Shown here piece by piece: positions 46,374-55,053 of a stretch of 64,000 nucleotides of DNA; positions within the stretch are counted from its first letter, which is position 1; each line of letters opens with the position of its first letter. The translations under genes were made by a program, and so were the position numbers. Source of the stretch: Acidobacteriaceae bacterium dw_441. Lineage in GTDB: Bacteria > Acidobacteriota > Terriglobia > Terriglobales > Acidobacteriaceae. The stretch lies in NCBI GenBank assembly GCA_018449715.1, contig JAAVVA010000003.1, positions 62,001-126,000 on the forward strand. Direction: 5' to 3'. Below the pieces are notes generated by a model that worked only from the letters and a program-made list of their open reading frames with translations, was not told the DNA's origin and ran no database searches.

Positions 46374-47054
46374 ATGCTTTCTCCACCAAAGATTCGCAAT
46401 TGGGCCAGCAAGCTTATTGCCTTCGAAATCGTTGCGGATTCGGCCTCGGCGCGGACCGAGCTTGCTACGCTTCGGGTCTATGAAAGACTTCGCCGACAGC
46501 TCTGTGCTCCCGTCGGAGTTAGCGCATTTCAGGCTCTCGCTTCTCGTGCATTGTCTTTGACGAAGTCGCAGTTTCCAAGTCTCAGTGCCGTGAACGTGAC
46601 TACGAACGGGGGCTTGCGTGGGCTTGGCGAAATTGAAGCACCGCTGAACATAGATGAAGATGTCGAAGTCGGAATCATTCTGATTACGCAGATGCTCAGA
46701 CTGTTTCTTAGTCTGCTTGGCGAGGCAACAACGGCACGTTTAATAGATGATATGCCCTTTCAAATCGAGGTCAAGGCGACCCTTGATATCCCGGAAACTA
46801 GCAACTTCACTCCAAGTACGAGCTACTTCGGGCCTTTCGGGAACATTTTGTTGGAAGCTGATCAACTGCGGAAAGTGAGCGAACGCCTTGAGGCTCTGGC
46901 GGACAACCATGCCGGCATCGAAGAGCTTATGAGCGTTGCGGGGAACATTCGCAATATTGCCACGGTTTTGGATGTTTTCACACTCATTCGAAGCAGAACT
47001 GGGGACTCTCAAGACGACGAACTTGGTCCGCCAACGCATGGTCGTGTGAATTGA
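46374..47054 (+). CDS. Uncharacterised protein, long paralogue of the KaiC-operon protein
   Basis: This 226-residue soluble protein has no domain I can name. Residues about 6-125 are homologous to the first gene of the KaiC-like operon (56568-56996): both have a basic amphipathic start (KIRNWASKLIAFE here), a L-RVYERLRR-L segment, and the block FQALASRALSLTKSQFPSL. A hydrophobic helix (IILITQMLRLFLSLLGE) follows in both. This copy has about 90 more residues, ending in a helical segment (LEADQLRKVSERLEALADNHAGIEEL is its span). AAGGAG precedes the ATG. No kinase or ATPase adjoins it; the Crp/Fnr gene is convergent. Function is unknown. Confidence 0.78.
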   Translation: MLSPPKIRNWASKLIAFEIVADSASARTELATLRVYERLRRQLCAPVGVSAFQALASRALSLTKSQFPSLSAVNVTTNGGLRGLGEIEAPLNIDEDVEVGIILITQMLRLFLSLLGEATTARLIDDMPFQIEVKATLDIPETSNFTPSTSYFGPFGNILLEADQLRKVSERLEALADNHAGIEELMSVAGNIRNIATVLDVFTLIRSRTGDSQDDELGPPTHGRVN

Positions 47055-47343
47055 GTACTTCAGGCGTCATATCGACGGTGGTGGCGAGAAAGCATGATGA
47101 TGACGGGTATGATTTCCGGCATTTTAGGCTGCCGGAGGTCACCTCTGCTACGTCCGTATCAGGATCGGCAGTCTTTGGAAACCCATGCCGGCTCTTTTCG
47201 CTGGAGAGTGACATTTGGTCCAGACGCATAGGCTGCGAGAGCGGTCTGTCGTCTGGTGTTCGGTCTATGCAGAGCGATCGATTCCTGATGTATAGGCTCC
47301 AAACATAATGATCGATGTTGCCGCGCCGAAGCGGGGTTGTCGC

Positions 47344-48000
47344 TCAATCATGCAAAACGACATTGAGCAGGGATTTGTGAACTCGGATTCGTCCGTTGTA
47401 CTCGATGAATCCAAGCTTGCGAAACCGGTTCATGAAGAAGCTCACGCGAGACCGCGTAGTTCCGATCATCTCTGCCAGCGTCTCCTGCGTGATCTTCGGG
47501 ATGAGAGATTCCGGCTCTCCGGGCTTGCCAAACTCCGCCATCAACAGGAGTATCCTGGCCAGGCGCTTCTCGCTGTTATTGAAGAGTTGATCGACGAGGT
47601 CAGCTTGTGTGCGCATACTGCGGGTCAGCAGGAACTTCAGGAAAAGATCGGAGAATGCATGTTCCTCATGCATGACCCGGATCATTTCAGACCGCTCCAC
47701 TCTCATTGCCGTGCAAGCGGTAATCGCAGTGGCACTTGCCATGTGCCGTCCACCCACAGAGGCAATGGATTCCTCGCCAATAAAATCTCCTGCGGCGATT
47801 ATGGCGATAGTGGCTTCTTTGCCCTCTCTCGAGACAACCGTGAGCTTTGCCCGGCCAGCCTGGAGATAAAAGATAGCATCGGCTGGGCTTCCCTGAGAGA
47901 AGAAGGTTTCATTCGGCTTCACCTGAACGATCTTTCGTCCCAGACCCGCATTCGTCAGGAATACGGCCGGATCAAATACGGCTTTCTCTCGCTCGTTCAT
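47344..48000 (-). CDS. Crp/Fnr-family transcriptional regulator
   Basis: This 218-residue regulator has an N-terminal cyclic-nucleotide-binding-type jelly roll (about 20-130, with FFSQGSPADAIFYLQAG and AGDFIGEES) and a C-terminal winged helix of the Crp type (TQETLAEMIGTTRSRVSFFMNRFRKLGFIEY). No Cys cluster of the FNR type is present at the N-terminus, so it is unlikely to be an Fe-S oxygen sensor; whether it binds cAMP is not clear. The recognition helix TRSRVSFFMNRF resembles regulators binding the TGTGA-type half-site (family knowledge). The ribosome site is weak. Its targets are not evident. Confidence 0.9.
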   Translation of the reverse strand: MNEREKAVFDPAVFLTNAGLGRKIVQVKPNETFFSQGSPADAIFYLQAGRAKLTVVSREGKEATIAIIAAGDFIGEESIASVGGRHMASATAITACTAMRVERSEMIRVMHEEHAFSDLFLKFLLTRSMRTQADLVDQLFNNSEKRLARILLLMAEFGKPGEPESLIPKITQETLAEMIGTTRSRVSFFMNRFRKLGFIEYNGRIRVHKSLLNVVLHD

Positions 48001-48189
48001 CGGAATCGTTTCATGCTGATTCGAACCGGATACTCTAAGGGCCTATGGCGGGAGAATACCATGTTGTCTAGTCGACATGAGGTGACCAGAATCACAGCCT
48101 ACTGCGGCCGAAAAGCGAAGTCATATCCATTCGCCAGTTCGGTCCCGAGCCACTAGTCCCAGTAATCCCCATTTGAGGAACTCGCCGAT

Positions 48190-49176
48190 TCAGGATTTAT
48201 GTCCGAGGGCTTCAGGATTCACGGCGCGCAGTGGTGTTCCTTTCAGAAAGGCAAGGACGTTTTCCTTGCTCTGCCCATAAAACTCTTTCCATGTCTCGCT
48301 CACGCCATAGCCAAGGTGGGGTGTCAGGATGGTGTTGGATGCGTTCCTCAATGAACTGTCTGCGGGCAGAGGCTCCCGATCATACACATCGAGTGCTGCA
48401 ATGATCCGGCGCGACTTAACGGCGTCGATCAGAGCCGCATCGTCGACAATGGGGCCGCGAGATGTATTGATGAGGATCGCTCCGGGCTTCATTTTGGCTA
48501 TCTCCGCCGCGCCAATCAATCCTCGGGATCGTGGCGACAGCACAAGATGAATGCTGATCGCATCCGAGCGGGACAACAGTTCGTCCTTTGAGACCAGGGT
48601 CGCTCCTGCCGCCTGAGCTTTTTCATAAGTCAAATTCTCACTCCAGGCCAGGACATTCATATTCAATGCCTGACAGTAACGAGCCATATGGGAGCCCAAT
48701 CTTCCAAGGCCAACGATGCCAATGGTCTTTCCTGCCAGACCGATGCCGACAGCCAGGCCATCTTGAAATCGACCGGTACGCATGTTTGCGTCGGCGGCAG
48801 GAATTGCTCGTGCCGCGCTCAACAGTAAGCCCAGCGCAAGCTCAGCGGTCGCAGCTTCGCTCTTACCGCTTCCAACCGTATTGCAAACCAGTACGCCCTG
48901 AGCGGTGCAGGCCCCCACATCCAGGAGAGCATTTTGTGAACCCGTAATGCCCAGCATGCGCAGTTTAGGCAACCGTTTGATTAACGAACCAGGGAGTGGA
49001 GTCCGTTCGCGCATTGTGAGAACGACTTCGAAATCTACGAGGCTTCGGACGGCCTCATCCTCATCCTTGAAAGCCTGCATGAAGAAGACCACATCAGCAA
49101 CCGCCATCAGCGGAGACCAATCTGTGCTACCTTCTGCCACGCCTTGCCAGTCGTCTAACACTGCTACTTTGGTCAT
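48190..49176 (-). CDS. D-2-hydroxyacid dehydrogenase (first copy)
   Basis: This 328-residue NAD(P)-dependent dehydrogenase converts 2-keto acids to D-2-hydroxy acids or the reverse. The nucleotide-binding motif is GIVGLGRLGS. Catalytic residues are an Arg in LINTSRGPIVDD, a Glu in DVYDREPLP and the His in LTPHLGYG. Length is typical. It lies downstream of the oleate hydratase on the same strand with a gap of about 180 bases. A second, different D-2-hydroxyacid dehydrogenase lies on the other side of that gene. Substrate is not predictable by eye. Confidence 0.92.
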   Translation of the reverse strand: MTKVAVLDDWQGVAEGSTDWSPLMAVADVVFFMQAFKDEDEAVRSLVDFEVVLTMRERTPLPGSLIKRLPKLRMLGITGSQNALLDVGACTAQGVLVCNTVGSGKSEAATAELALGLLLSAARAIPAADANMRTGRFQDGLAVGIGLAGKTIGIVGLGRLGSHMARYCQALNMNVLAWSENLTYEKAQAAGATLVSKDELLSRSDAISIHLVLSPRSRGLIGAAEIAKMKPGAILINTSRGPIVDDAALIDAVKSRRIIAALDVYDREPLPADSSLRNASNTILTPHLGYGVSETWKEFYGQSKENVLAFLKGTPLRAVNPEALGHKS

Positions 49177-49355
49177 TGTTTCGCCTTATCGAACGGTTTT
49201 ATTGAGCGTACTCGGCCAGACGCCTCAATTGCGATCACGAGAGGTCTGACTATGGGAGTTTTATACGAGTTAGATGCCGGAATTATCCATGCACTACGGC
49301 TGGCTTCGTCGACGGGCGTGGAGCGTCACCCAGCTCCTACGCCGCACCGAGGCTG

Positions 49356-50987
49356 TCATGCAATGTCATGAAGGCCTTTGAATGCTTTGTACAGCACACG
49401 AGGATCGTATTGGCCTTTGTAGACCGCGGGTGGTTTACGGTCGATTCCAAGCAGACCATAGACGGCATTGGCAGCGCTCCGCACGGAATATTCCACGGTA
49501 AACACGACGTCATCAGGTTGCTCACAGAATTGACCGGTGATGGCAAGATTCTTCCATCCCTTCGGCAACACATCGGGGCGATCTCCCCTTTCGCGTCTCA
49601 GGAATTGGCTGGTGATGAAGGGCATCATGCAGGGAATGGTCTTTGATTTCTCAAGGATTGTCTGTTGCTGTGCTTCGGGCACATGCAGATGCCCCAGGAA
49701 CTCGGTAAAGACCTCACGCCCGGAACATTCCTGCATTGGCTTCGAAACAAAATTGCCGGGTTTATCGACATAGAGTGCGTAGCCCCAGAAGACCTCAACA
49801 TCCGCCGGCTGATTGGCGAAGTGAGGCTGCGCCGGAATCACGATAGAGCACAACCAATTGGAGTCGGGAAAGGTGACAAGGCCACCTTCGCCGGGGACAT
49901 TGCCCGTTAGATCCCGAACAAATTTCAGGAATGCCGGATCATAAAGCGTTGTCGTCGTAGACATCCATTTGGACTCGTCAATGTGATCGGCGAAGACATG
50001 TGGCTTGCCGAATTCAGGGCGGACTGTCGCAATCTTCTCCCACAGCGTCCATGCTCCGCCGTCACGTTTTCCCTTGAGTGGAGCTGCGGCATCATTTGTT
50101 CCTAAAGCGGAAGCTTCCGTCATGGAGCCAAGGGTGACGACCACGAAGTCGTCAGGCTGTACTTCGATACCTTCGGAACGACCGTCTACCGTATAGACGA
50201 TCTTCTCTACTCTTCCGTCTTTGTCTCCATCCTTTCGCAGGATTAAATCTTCAACCTTGGTCTTGAGAAGGAAGTTCACATCGCGTTCCGCTAAAAACTG
50301 CTGCAGTGGGCGTACCAAGGAATCATATTGGTTCAGCACGGTCCGCATAATGCCGTGCAGTTGGTTGAACCCCTGCACCATGTGCGTAAACCGTGCAAGA
50401 TAGCGCTTGAACTCCACAGCGCTGTGCCATGGCTGGAAAGCGAAGGTAGTGCACCACATAAACCAGAAATTCGTCTTGAAGAAATCCGCGCTCATCTGGT
50501 CGGCGATGCTTGTCCTGCCAAGTAGACCTTCTGGTTCGGCGATCAGCCATTCGATCTTCAAAATGTCAGCCTCGCTGAGTCCAAACTCAGGCGCATTCAT
50601 AGGTTGCCCATCGCGCACCAGACGAGCATGAGAGCTCGTCTTGATCACTTCATTCCACTCGAAGATCTCCTGCGTCACAGTTTTGCTGCGATCGAGGGTC
50701 GGGATGGTGGAAAAGAGATCGTACGTGCAAAGGTACTTCGACTCCATCATGCGGCCGCCGCGAACGACATAGCCATCCTCCGGCGTTCCTGAACCATCAA
50801 GGCTTCCGCCCAGCCGATCCAGTTCTTCGAAGATCGTGATGTTTCTACCGAGGATACCGCCATCACGAATAAAGAAGGTTGCGGCTGCCAGTGATGCGAT
50901 TCCGCCGCCGACAAGATAAACCCTTCTGTTCGAACGTGTCGCATTGCGTTCGCGTTCCTCAGCCTGTTCCCGTTCGGCATCTGACAT
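49356..50987 (-). CDS. ohyA: Oleate hydratase
   Basis: This 543-residue FAD-dependent hydratase adds water to the cis-9 double bond of oleic and related acids, giving 10-hydroxy fatty acids. The dinucleotide-binding motif is VYLVGGGIASLAAATFF, then FEELDRLGGSLDG and the family-specific YVVRGGRMMESKY block. FWFMWCTTFAFQPWHSAVEF and the C-terminal NLAITGQFCEQPDDVVFTVEYSVRSA block are also diagnostic. The N-terminus is charged and lacks a signal peptide; the family binds membranes peripherally. AAGGAG precedes the ATG. Such enzymes detoxify unsaturated fatty acids and so protect membranes. It lies between two D-2-hydroxyacid dehydrogenase genes. Confidence 0.94.
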   Translation of the reverse strand: MSDAEREQAEERERNATRSNRRVYLVGGGIASLAAATFFIRDGGILGRNITIFEELDRLGGSLDGSGTPEDGYVVRGGRMMESKYLCTYDLFSTIPTLDRSKTVTQEIFEWNEVIKTSSHARLVRDGQPMNAPEFGLSEADILKIEWLIAEPEGLLGRTSIADQMSADFFKTNFWFMWCTTFAFQPWHSAVEFKRYLARFTHMVQGFNQLHGIMRTVLNQYDSLVRPLQQFLAERDVNFLLKTKVEDLILRKDGDKDGRVEKIVYTVDGRSEGIEVQPDDFVVVTLGSMTEASALGTNDAAAPLKGKRDGGAWTLWEKIATVRPEFGKPHVFADHIDESKWMSTTTTLYDPAFLKFVRDLTGNVPGEGGLVTFPDSNWLCSIVIPAQPHFANQPADVEVFWGYALYVDKPGNFVSKPMQECSGREVFTEFLGHLHVPEAQQQTILEKSKTIPCMMPFITSQFLRRERGDRPDVLPKGWKNLAITGQFCEQPDDVVFTVEYSVRSAANAVYGLLGIDRKPPAVYKGQYDPRVLYKAFKGLHDIA

Positions 50988-51267
50988 GAAGGCTCCTTTC
51001 GTCTCATGTTAGTCCTTGTTCCCTCAGGCAACCTTGAACAGCTTGATGGCAGTTCTAGAACCCTATCTTGTCATCGCCGCATCGTGCGTTCCCGTCGTAA
51101 CGCCCACGGTCAGCGTCTTCCTGCAGCGCCCATCGTCTGTGATCCTTGTGGCTATGACTTCAGAATTGATGATTCTGCGGAGTCGGCGGGGATAGGAAGC
51201 GGAATCATGAAGGGCCCGATAAGTACTTAAGCCTCTAAAGGGCATCTGACCAACAGTGAGGTGATTT

Positions 51268-52257
51268 GTGAAGATCGGTTATCTGGGAAAACAGGATTCG
51301 TTTGCGGTCGAGATGTTGAAGCAACTGAAGGCGGGAAATTCTCAGGATGAGTTTTTGACGTGGATGCCGGGCTATAAGGCACCGGCAATGGACCTGGATG
51401 TGCTGCTTGCGATAGGCAAGGTGGGCGCTGCTGAATTGGAAGGGCAGACGAGGCTGGGTCTGCTGCAGACTGCTTCCGCGGGATACGAAGGAGTGGATGT
51501 AGAGGCCGCGACGAGGGCCGGAATCTGGGTAGCGTCTGCGCCAACTACGAAGACGGGCAACGGAGAGTCTGTGGCGGAGTTTGCGGTGCTGTTGATGCTG
51601 GCAGCATCTCGCCGGCTAAATGAAGCATTGGCGTATACACGGAATAGCGCACAGGATCGTCCGGAGAAGCCAGAGATGAACATGGCGCTCTTCGGCAAGA
51701 CAATCTGCATAGTAGGACTCGGTGGGATTGGGGATTTGTTGGTAGAGCGACTGCGCGGATTTGGGATGGTGCTGACCGGCGTGGACAAATATCCGGAACA
51801 TGCACCGCCGGGAGTGAAGGGATACGCGAGCCACGAGTTGAAGATCGCGCTGGCGGCTGCAGACTACGTGGTTCTGGCGATTCCGGGGACACCGGAAAAC
51901 GAGAACATGATCGACGCAGAAATACTCGCGACAATGAAAGAGGGTGCGGTGCTGGTGAATGTCTCGCGCGGAATACTTGTAGATGAGGCTGCGTTGCTGA
52001 CGGCGGTGAAGAGCGGCTATCTTTATGGGGCCGGATTGGACGTTGTGAAGGATGAGCCGGTCAAGTCCGTCAATCCATTACTGTCCGACTCGCGGATCTT
52101 TGTAACTCCACATATTGCCGGATCGACGGATGTCATGCTTGCGGGGACAGTGAAATACCTGAACGAGGTGCTGGTCCAATATGGAAGAGGCGTGCGGCCA
52201 GAGGGCGCGGTAAATGAACCAAAGGAACCAAGGGTATCTTTGCGTAAGGAGGTATGA
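51268..52257 (+). CDS. D-2-hydroxyacid dehydrogenase (second copy)
   Basis: This 329-residue dehydrogenase has the NAD-binding motif CIVGLGGIGD, the Arg in LVNVSRGILVDE, the Glu in DVVKDEPV and the His in VTPHIAGST. It differs clearly from the copy at 48190-49176 and is not a recent duplicate. The start is GTG at 51268 with GAGGTGA upstream. It is divergent from the oleate hydratase. A GGAGGT/ACCTCC hairpin (52248-52265) overlaps the stop codon. Substrate unknown; glyoxylate or phosphoglycerate-type acids are possible. Confidence 0.92.
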   Translation: MKIGYLGKQDSFAVEMLKQLKAGNSQDEFLTWMPGYKAPAMDLDVLLAIGKVGAAELEGQTRLGLLQTASAGYEGVDVEAATRAGIWVASAPTTKTGNGESVAEFAVLLMLAASRRLNEALAYTRNSAQDRPEKPEMNMALFGKTICIVGLGGIGDLLVERLRGFGMVLTGVDKYPEHAPPGVKGYASHELKIALAAADYVVLAIPGTPENENMIDAEILATMKEGAVLVNVSRGILVDEAALLTAVKSGYLYGAGLDVVKDEPVKSVNPLLSDSRIFVTPHIAGSTDVMLAGTVKYLNEVLVQYGRGVRPEGAVNEPKEPRVSLRKEV

Positions 52258-52627
52258 CGACCTCCAACGGTTTAGTCGGTGCGGTGGAGAATGAGATCAT
52301 GGCGAATTCTCTCACAGCCTCGAACCAATCGTCCCCGCATCAAAACATGACAGCAGGCCTAATCAGCAATTCGAGTTTCGCCTTCATGATGGCTCTTTAT
52401 TCGGCGATAGCGCCTCGAGCAAAAAATGATGCGATTCGGACTGAGCGTAAGGAAATTTTCCCGTAGGCCCCCTATGAATTACCGAGATTTGCTCGGTGAG
52501 TGCTCGTCCAGCCTGACCGGCAAAGCTTCGGTAAGTCTTGGAGGCTACAGCAGCGAAGCCGCCCGTTGTAGCAAGAGCGGCTCCGCGGCGTCGATGCAGA
52601 ACATCGGACGTTTGGTCACAGTGTTCC
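52258..52627. other. Intergenic region
   Basis: About 370 bases between the dehydrogenase and the CsbD gene. A 70-codon plus frame at 52254 overlaps the dehydrogenase stop, but its Shine-Dalgarno is only one base from the ATG and is the arm of a hairpin. A shorter version from 52299 has GGAG in front. I recognise no family in it and do not call a gene. Confidence 0.4.
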
Positions 52628-52813
52628 CTAACGCTGTTGAAAAGTCTTTTTGGCAGCGTCTTTCACGTCTCCAACCGCGCTGTGGACGGAACCTTTAACC
52701 TGATCTACCTTGCCTTCATTTTCGAGCTTCCTGTCACCAGTAACGTGGCCAACTACTTCCTTGATCTTGCCTTCGCCCTTTTCGGATGCACCTTTTACGT
52801 GTTCATTGTTCAT
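52628..52813 (-). CDS. CsbD-family stress protein
   Basis: This 61-residue, highly charged, soluble protein is a typical CsbD: it starts NNEHVKGASEKGEGKIKEVVG, continues with HVTGDRKLENEGKVDQVKG and ends in a Lys-rich helix. CsbD of Bacillus subtilis is a sigma-B general stress protein; the biochemical role is unknown. GAGGTG precedes the ATG. It is separate from the membrane-anchored CsbD-like protein at 27044. Confidence 0.92.
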   Translation of the reverse strand: MNNEHVKGASEKGEGKIKEVVGHVTGDRKLENEGKVDQVKGSVHSAVGDVKDAAKKTFQQR

Positions 52814-53036
52814 ATGACACCTCGTTATTAAGTGAGATGCATTTAGACGCTGATGCGATCAACAGACGAATAGAAGTTGCAGACATCGTTCACCCTCTGG
52901 ATCGGGCGTCATCCTGCTCAGAAAATTGTGAGCAATTAGGAACATACTCTACGCAGGATCACGTGTCACCATTGTGCAGTGACACGATTACAAGAGGCGA
53001 TGCGTATCGTCCGAACGTGTTCTAACTGAGGGTGTG

Positions 53037-53180
53037 ATGATTATTCTACTGATTGTGCTTTTGTTAGTGTTTGGTTTCGGCGGCTATCGCATGGGACCTG
53101 GACTTGGCTACTACGGCGGAGGCGGTCTCAGCCTGATTGTATTAGTCGTGCTAGTCCTGTTGTTGTTGCATGTGATTTAG
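53037..53180 (+). CDS. DUF3309-like small membrane protein
   Basis: This 47-residue hydrophobic peptide begins MIILLIVLLLVFGFGG, has a Gly/Tyr-rich centre (GPGLGYYGGGG), and ends with a second hydrophobic helix (LSLIVLVVLVLLLL). The two short helices around a glycine turn match DUF3309. GAGGGTG lies directly before the ATG. It stands alone and is about 265 bases from the convergent kinase gene, a gap in which I see nothing. Function unknown. Confidence 0.75.
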   Translation: MIILLIVLLLVFGFGGYRMGPGLGYYGGGGLSLIVLVVLVLLLLHVI

Positions 53181-53445
53181 ATGAAATCCACGGGGACGAA
53201 GCAGCATTGGCGATCCACAAAGCAATAGGACCGTAAAAACAAAATTCGACGGGGAGTGGATACCTGCGTCATTGCGTTGCTCGCGCCTGGCGCTCCTAAG
53301 TTTGCCGGTAGGAATCGCCAACGTATGCGACCGGACAGTGCAGTTTGTATCTCAGACCTAGTCCACAGATTCGCTCATCGCCTGTTACGTGTGCAGGGGA
53401 TGAGTGTTATGTGACCTTCCAATACCCATCTTTACCGGTCGACGC

Positions 53446-55044
53446 TCACTCTGGCAGAAGAATCGAGAAAACTGTTCCGCTACGTCCTCGATGGATAGTG
53501 GAACGGACCTGAATGATCCCTCCATGCTGTTCGACGATCTGTCTGGTCACCCAGAGACCCAGCCCGGTACCCAATTCGCCCTTGGTGGTAAAGAAGGGCT
53601 CAAAGATGCGATTCAGCTGAAGTGGACTGATGCCCTTGCCGGTATCGGCGACAGTTATTCGAATACGAGATTGGCCATCGCTTAGTGGCGTTGTCTGAGA
53701 AATTCGCAGTGTGATCTTTCCACCGACGTTGAGTGCATCCAGGCTATTCGAAACCAGGTTGACGAATACCTGGCGCAACTCGCCAAAGATCCCATTGACG
53801 CGCAGATTTTCATCGAATTGCTTGTCAATCGTTACCGATTTCGCCGCAATCCTGTTTTTGAGTAGACCAAGCGCCGACTCCAATAACGCATCGACCCGGA
53901 AGACGGTAGGCAGAGTCGCTTCGCGATAGAACCCCAGCGACTGCCTCGTCATATGGGCGACTCGGCGCAGTTCCTCGTCGGCAATATCCAAAAACTCATG
54001 CGCAGAAGCAGGAACTTCTCGATTGGTTTTTACGATGTAGAGGGCATTAATTGCTGCATCTAACGGATTATTGATTTCGTGAGCCAGGGTAGCGGCCAAA
54101 CGTCCGACGCCTGCTAATTTCTCACTCCGAAGAAGCACCTGCTCGGAGTGTTTACGCTCTGTGATGTCGAGGATAATGCCTGAGTAATTTATCGCTCGGT
54201 CCGCATCGGCGCGGTCCAGACGCCCGCGAGCAAGCATCCAAAGAACTAATCCATCGGAACTCTGCAAACGAAATTCCACATTGAGTTCGTTGCAGCACTT
54301 TGCCGCTTGGTCGGCTACTCTGTCGACCGATCCCCGGTCTTCCGGATAGATAATGGAGCGCCATGCGCGGTAAGGTGCTTCGCGGGTTGTTTTCTCAAGG
54401 CCGGACAACACCCGTATCTCATCCGTCCATTTCACCAGGTTTTTTTCAAGGTCCCATTCCCAGGTGCTCGCCTTGGCAAACTCCAGCGCCAGAAGCAGAC
54501 GAGAATGGCTTGCCTGCAATGCCGCCTCGCCTTTCTTCCGTTCCGCTATTTCAACGGTCATCTGTGCTGCTAACTCGGCCGCCATCTGAGCAAGTTCGTG
54601 CTGTCGTACTGCCGAAAGCATAAGTGCCTGATTGACCGCTATTGACTCCTGCCAAAACTTGGAAGTCTCGGTCATCTGGAGCATGATACCGATCGATTGT
54701 CCGACTTTGGCAACAATGGGCCATGCAAAATACGACGATGCCGTAGATTGTGATTCAGGAGTGGCCTGCTCGGCGTAGCTGGCTACCCGACCGTTATCAT
54801 GCACACGCGCTATAAGTGAGGAACACTCGGGATGGTCCGGCAGGCACTCAACTATAGACGTGCCTATCAAGGCATCGAGCGTTGCCTTAGCAAACTGACA
54901 GAATGCAGGGTTTGCATAACGTATCGTCTGCTCGGCGCCATCAACGAGCGCCATGACAAAGGGAGAGGAATACGTCAGCGCATGACCGATATCGAATAAC
55001 TGTGTCGCCGAACTGGCTGTCTTTGCCACCTTTCCCGGTGTCAT
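53446..55044 (-). CDS. PAS sensor histidine kinase of the KaiC-like operon
   Basis: This 532-residue soluble histidine kinase has an N-terminal PAS-like domain (about 20-130), a helical linker or coiled coil (about 133-185), a second PAS (about 185-298), HisKA with phospho-acceptor His322 (AATLAHEINNPLD), and HATPase with N-box VSNSLDAL, G1 DTGKGI and G2 GTGLGLW. No membrane segment or receiver is present. It is the last gene of a three-gene unit and begins nine bases after the KaiC-like stop, so it probably relays the ATPase state. Its catalytic half is close to that of the kinase at 21542-23062. There is no cognate regulator next to it. Confidence 0.92.
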   Translation of the reverse strand: MTPGKVAKTASSATQLFDIGHALTYSSPFVMALVDGAEQTIRYANPAFCQFAKATLDALIGTSIVECLPDHPECSSLIARVHDNGRVASYAEQATPESQSTASSYFAWPIVAKVGQSIGIMLQMTETSKFWQESIAVNQALMLSAVRQHELAQMAAELAAQMTVEIAERKKGEAALQASHSRLLLALEFAKASTWEWDLEKNLVKWTDEIRVLSGLEKTTREAPYRAWRSIIYPEDRGSVDRVADQAAKCCNELNVEFRLQSSDGLVLWMLARGRLDRADADRAINYSGIILDITERKHSEQVLLRSEKLAGVGRLAATLAHEINNPLDAAINALYIVKTNREVPASAHEFLDIADEELRRVAHMTRQSLGFYREATLPTVFRVDALLESALGLLKNRIAAKSVTIDKQFDENLRVNGIFGELRQVFVNLVSNSLDALNVGGKITLRISQTTPLSDGQSRIRITVADTGKGISPLQLNRIFEPFFTTKGELGTGLGLWVTRQIVEQHGGIIQVRSTIHRGRSGTVFSILLPE

Positions 55045-55053
55045 AAACAGTTC

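Noticed and set aside
52254..52466. A 70-codon frame overlapping the dehydrogenase stop as ATGA
   Set aside because: The ribosome-like AAGGAGGT is one base from the ATG and pairs with ACCTCC as a hairpin; composition shows no recognisable protein.
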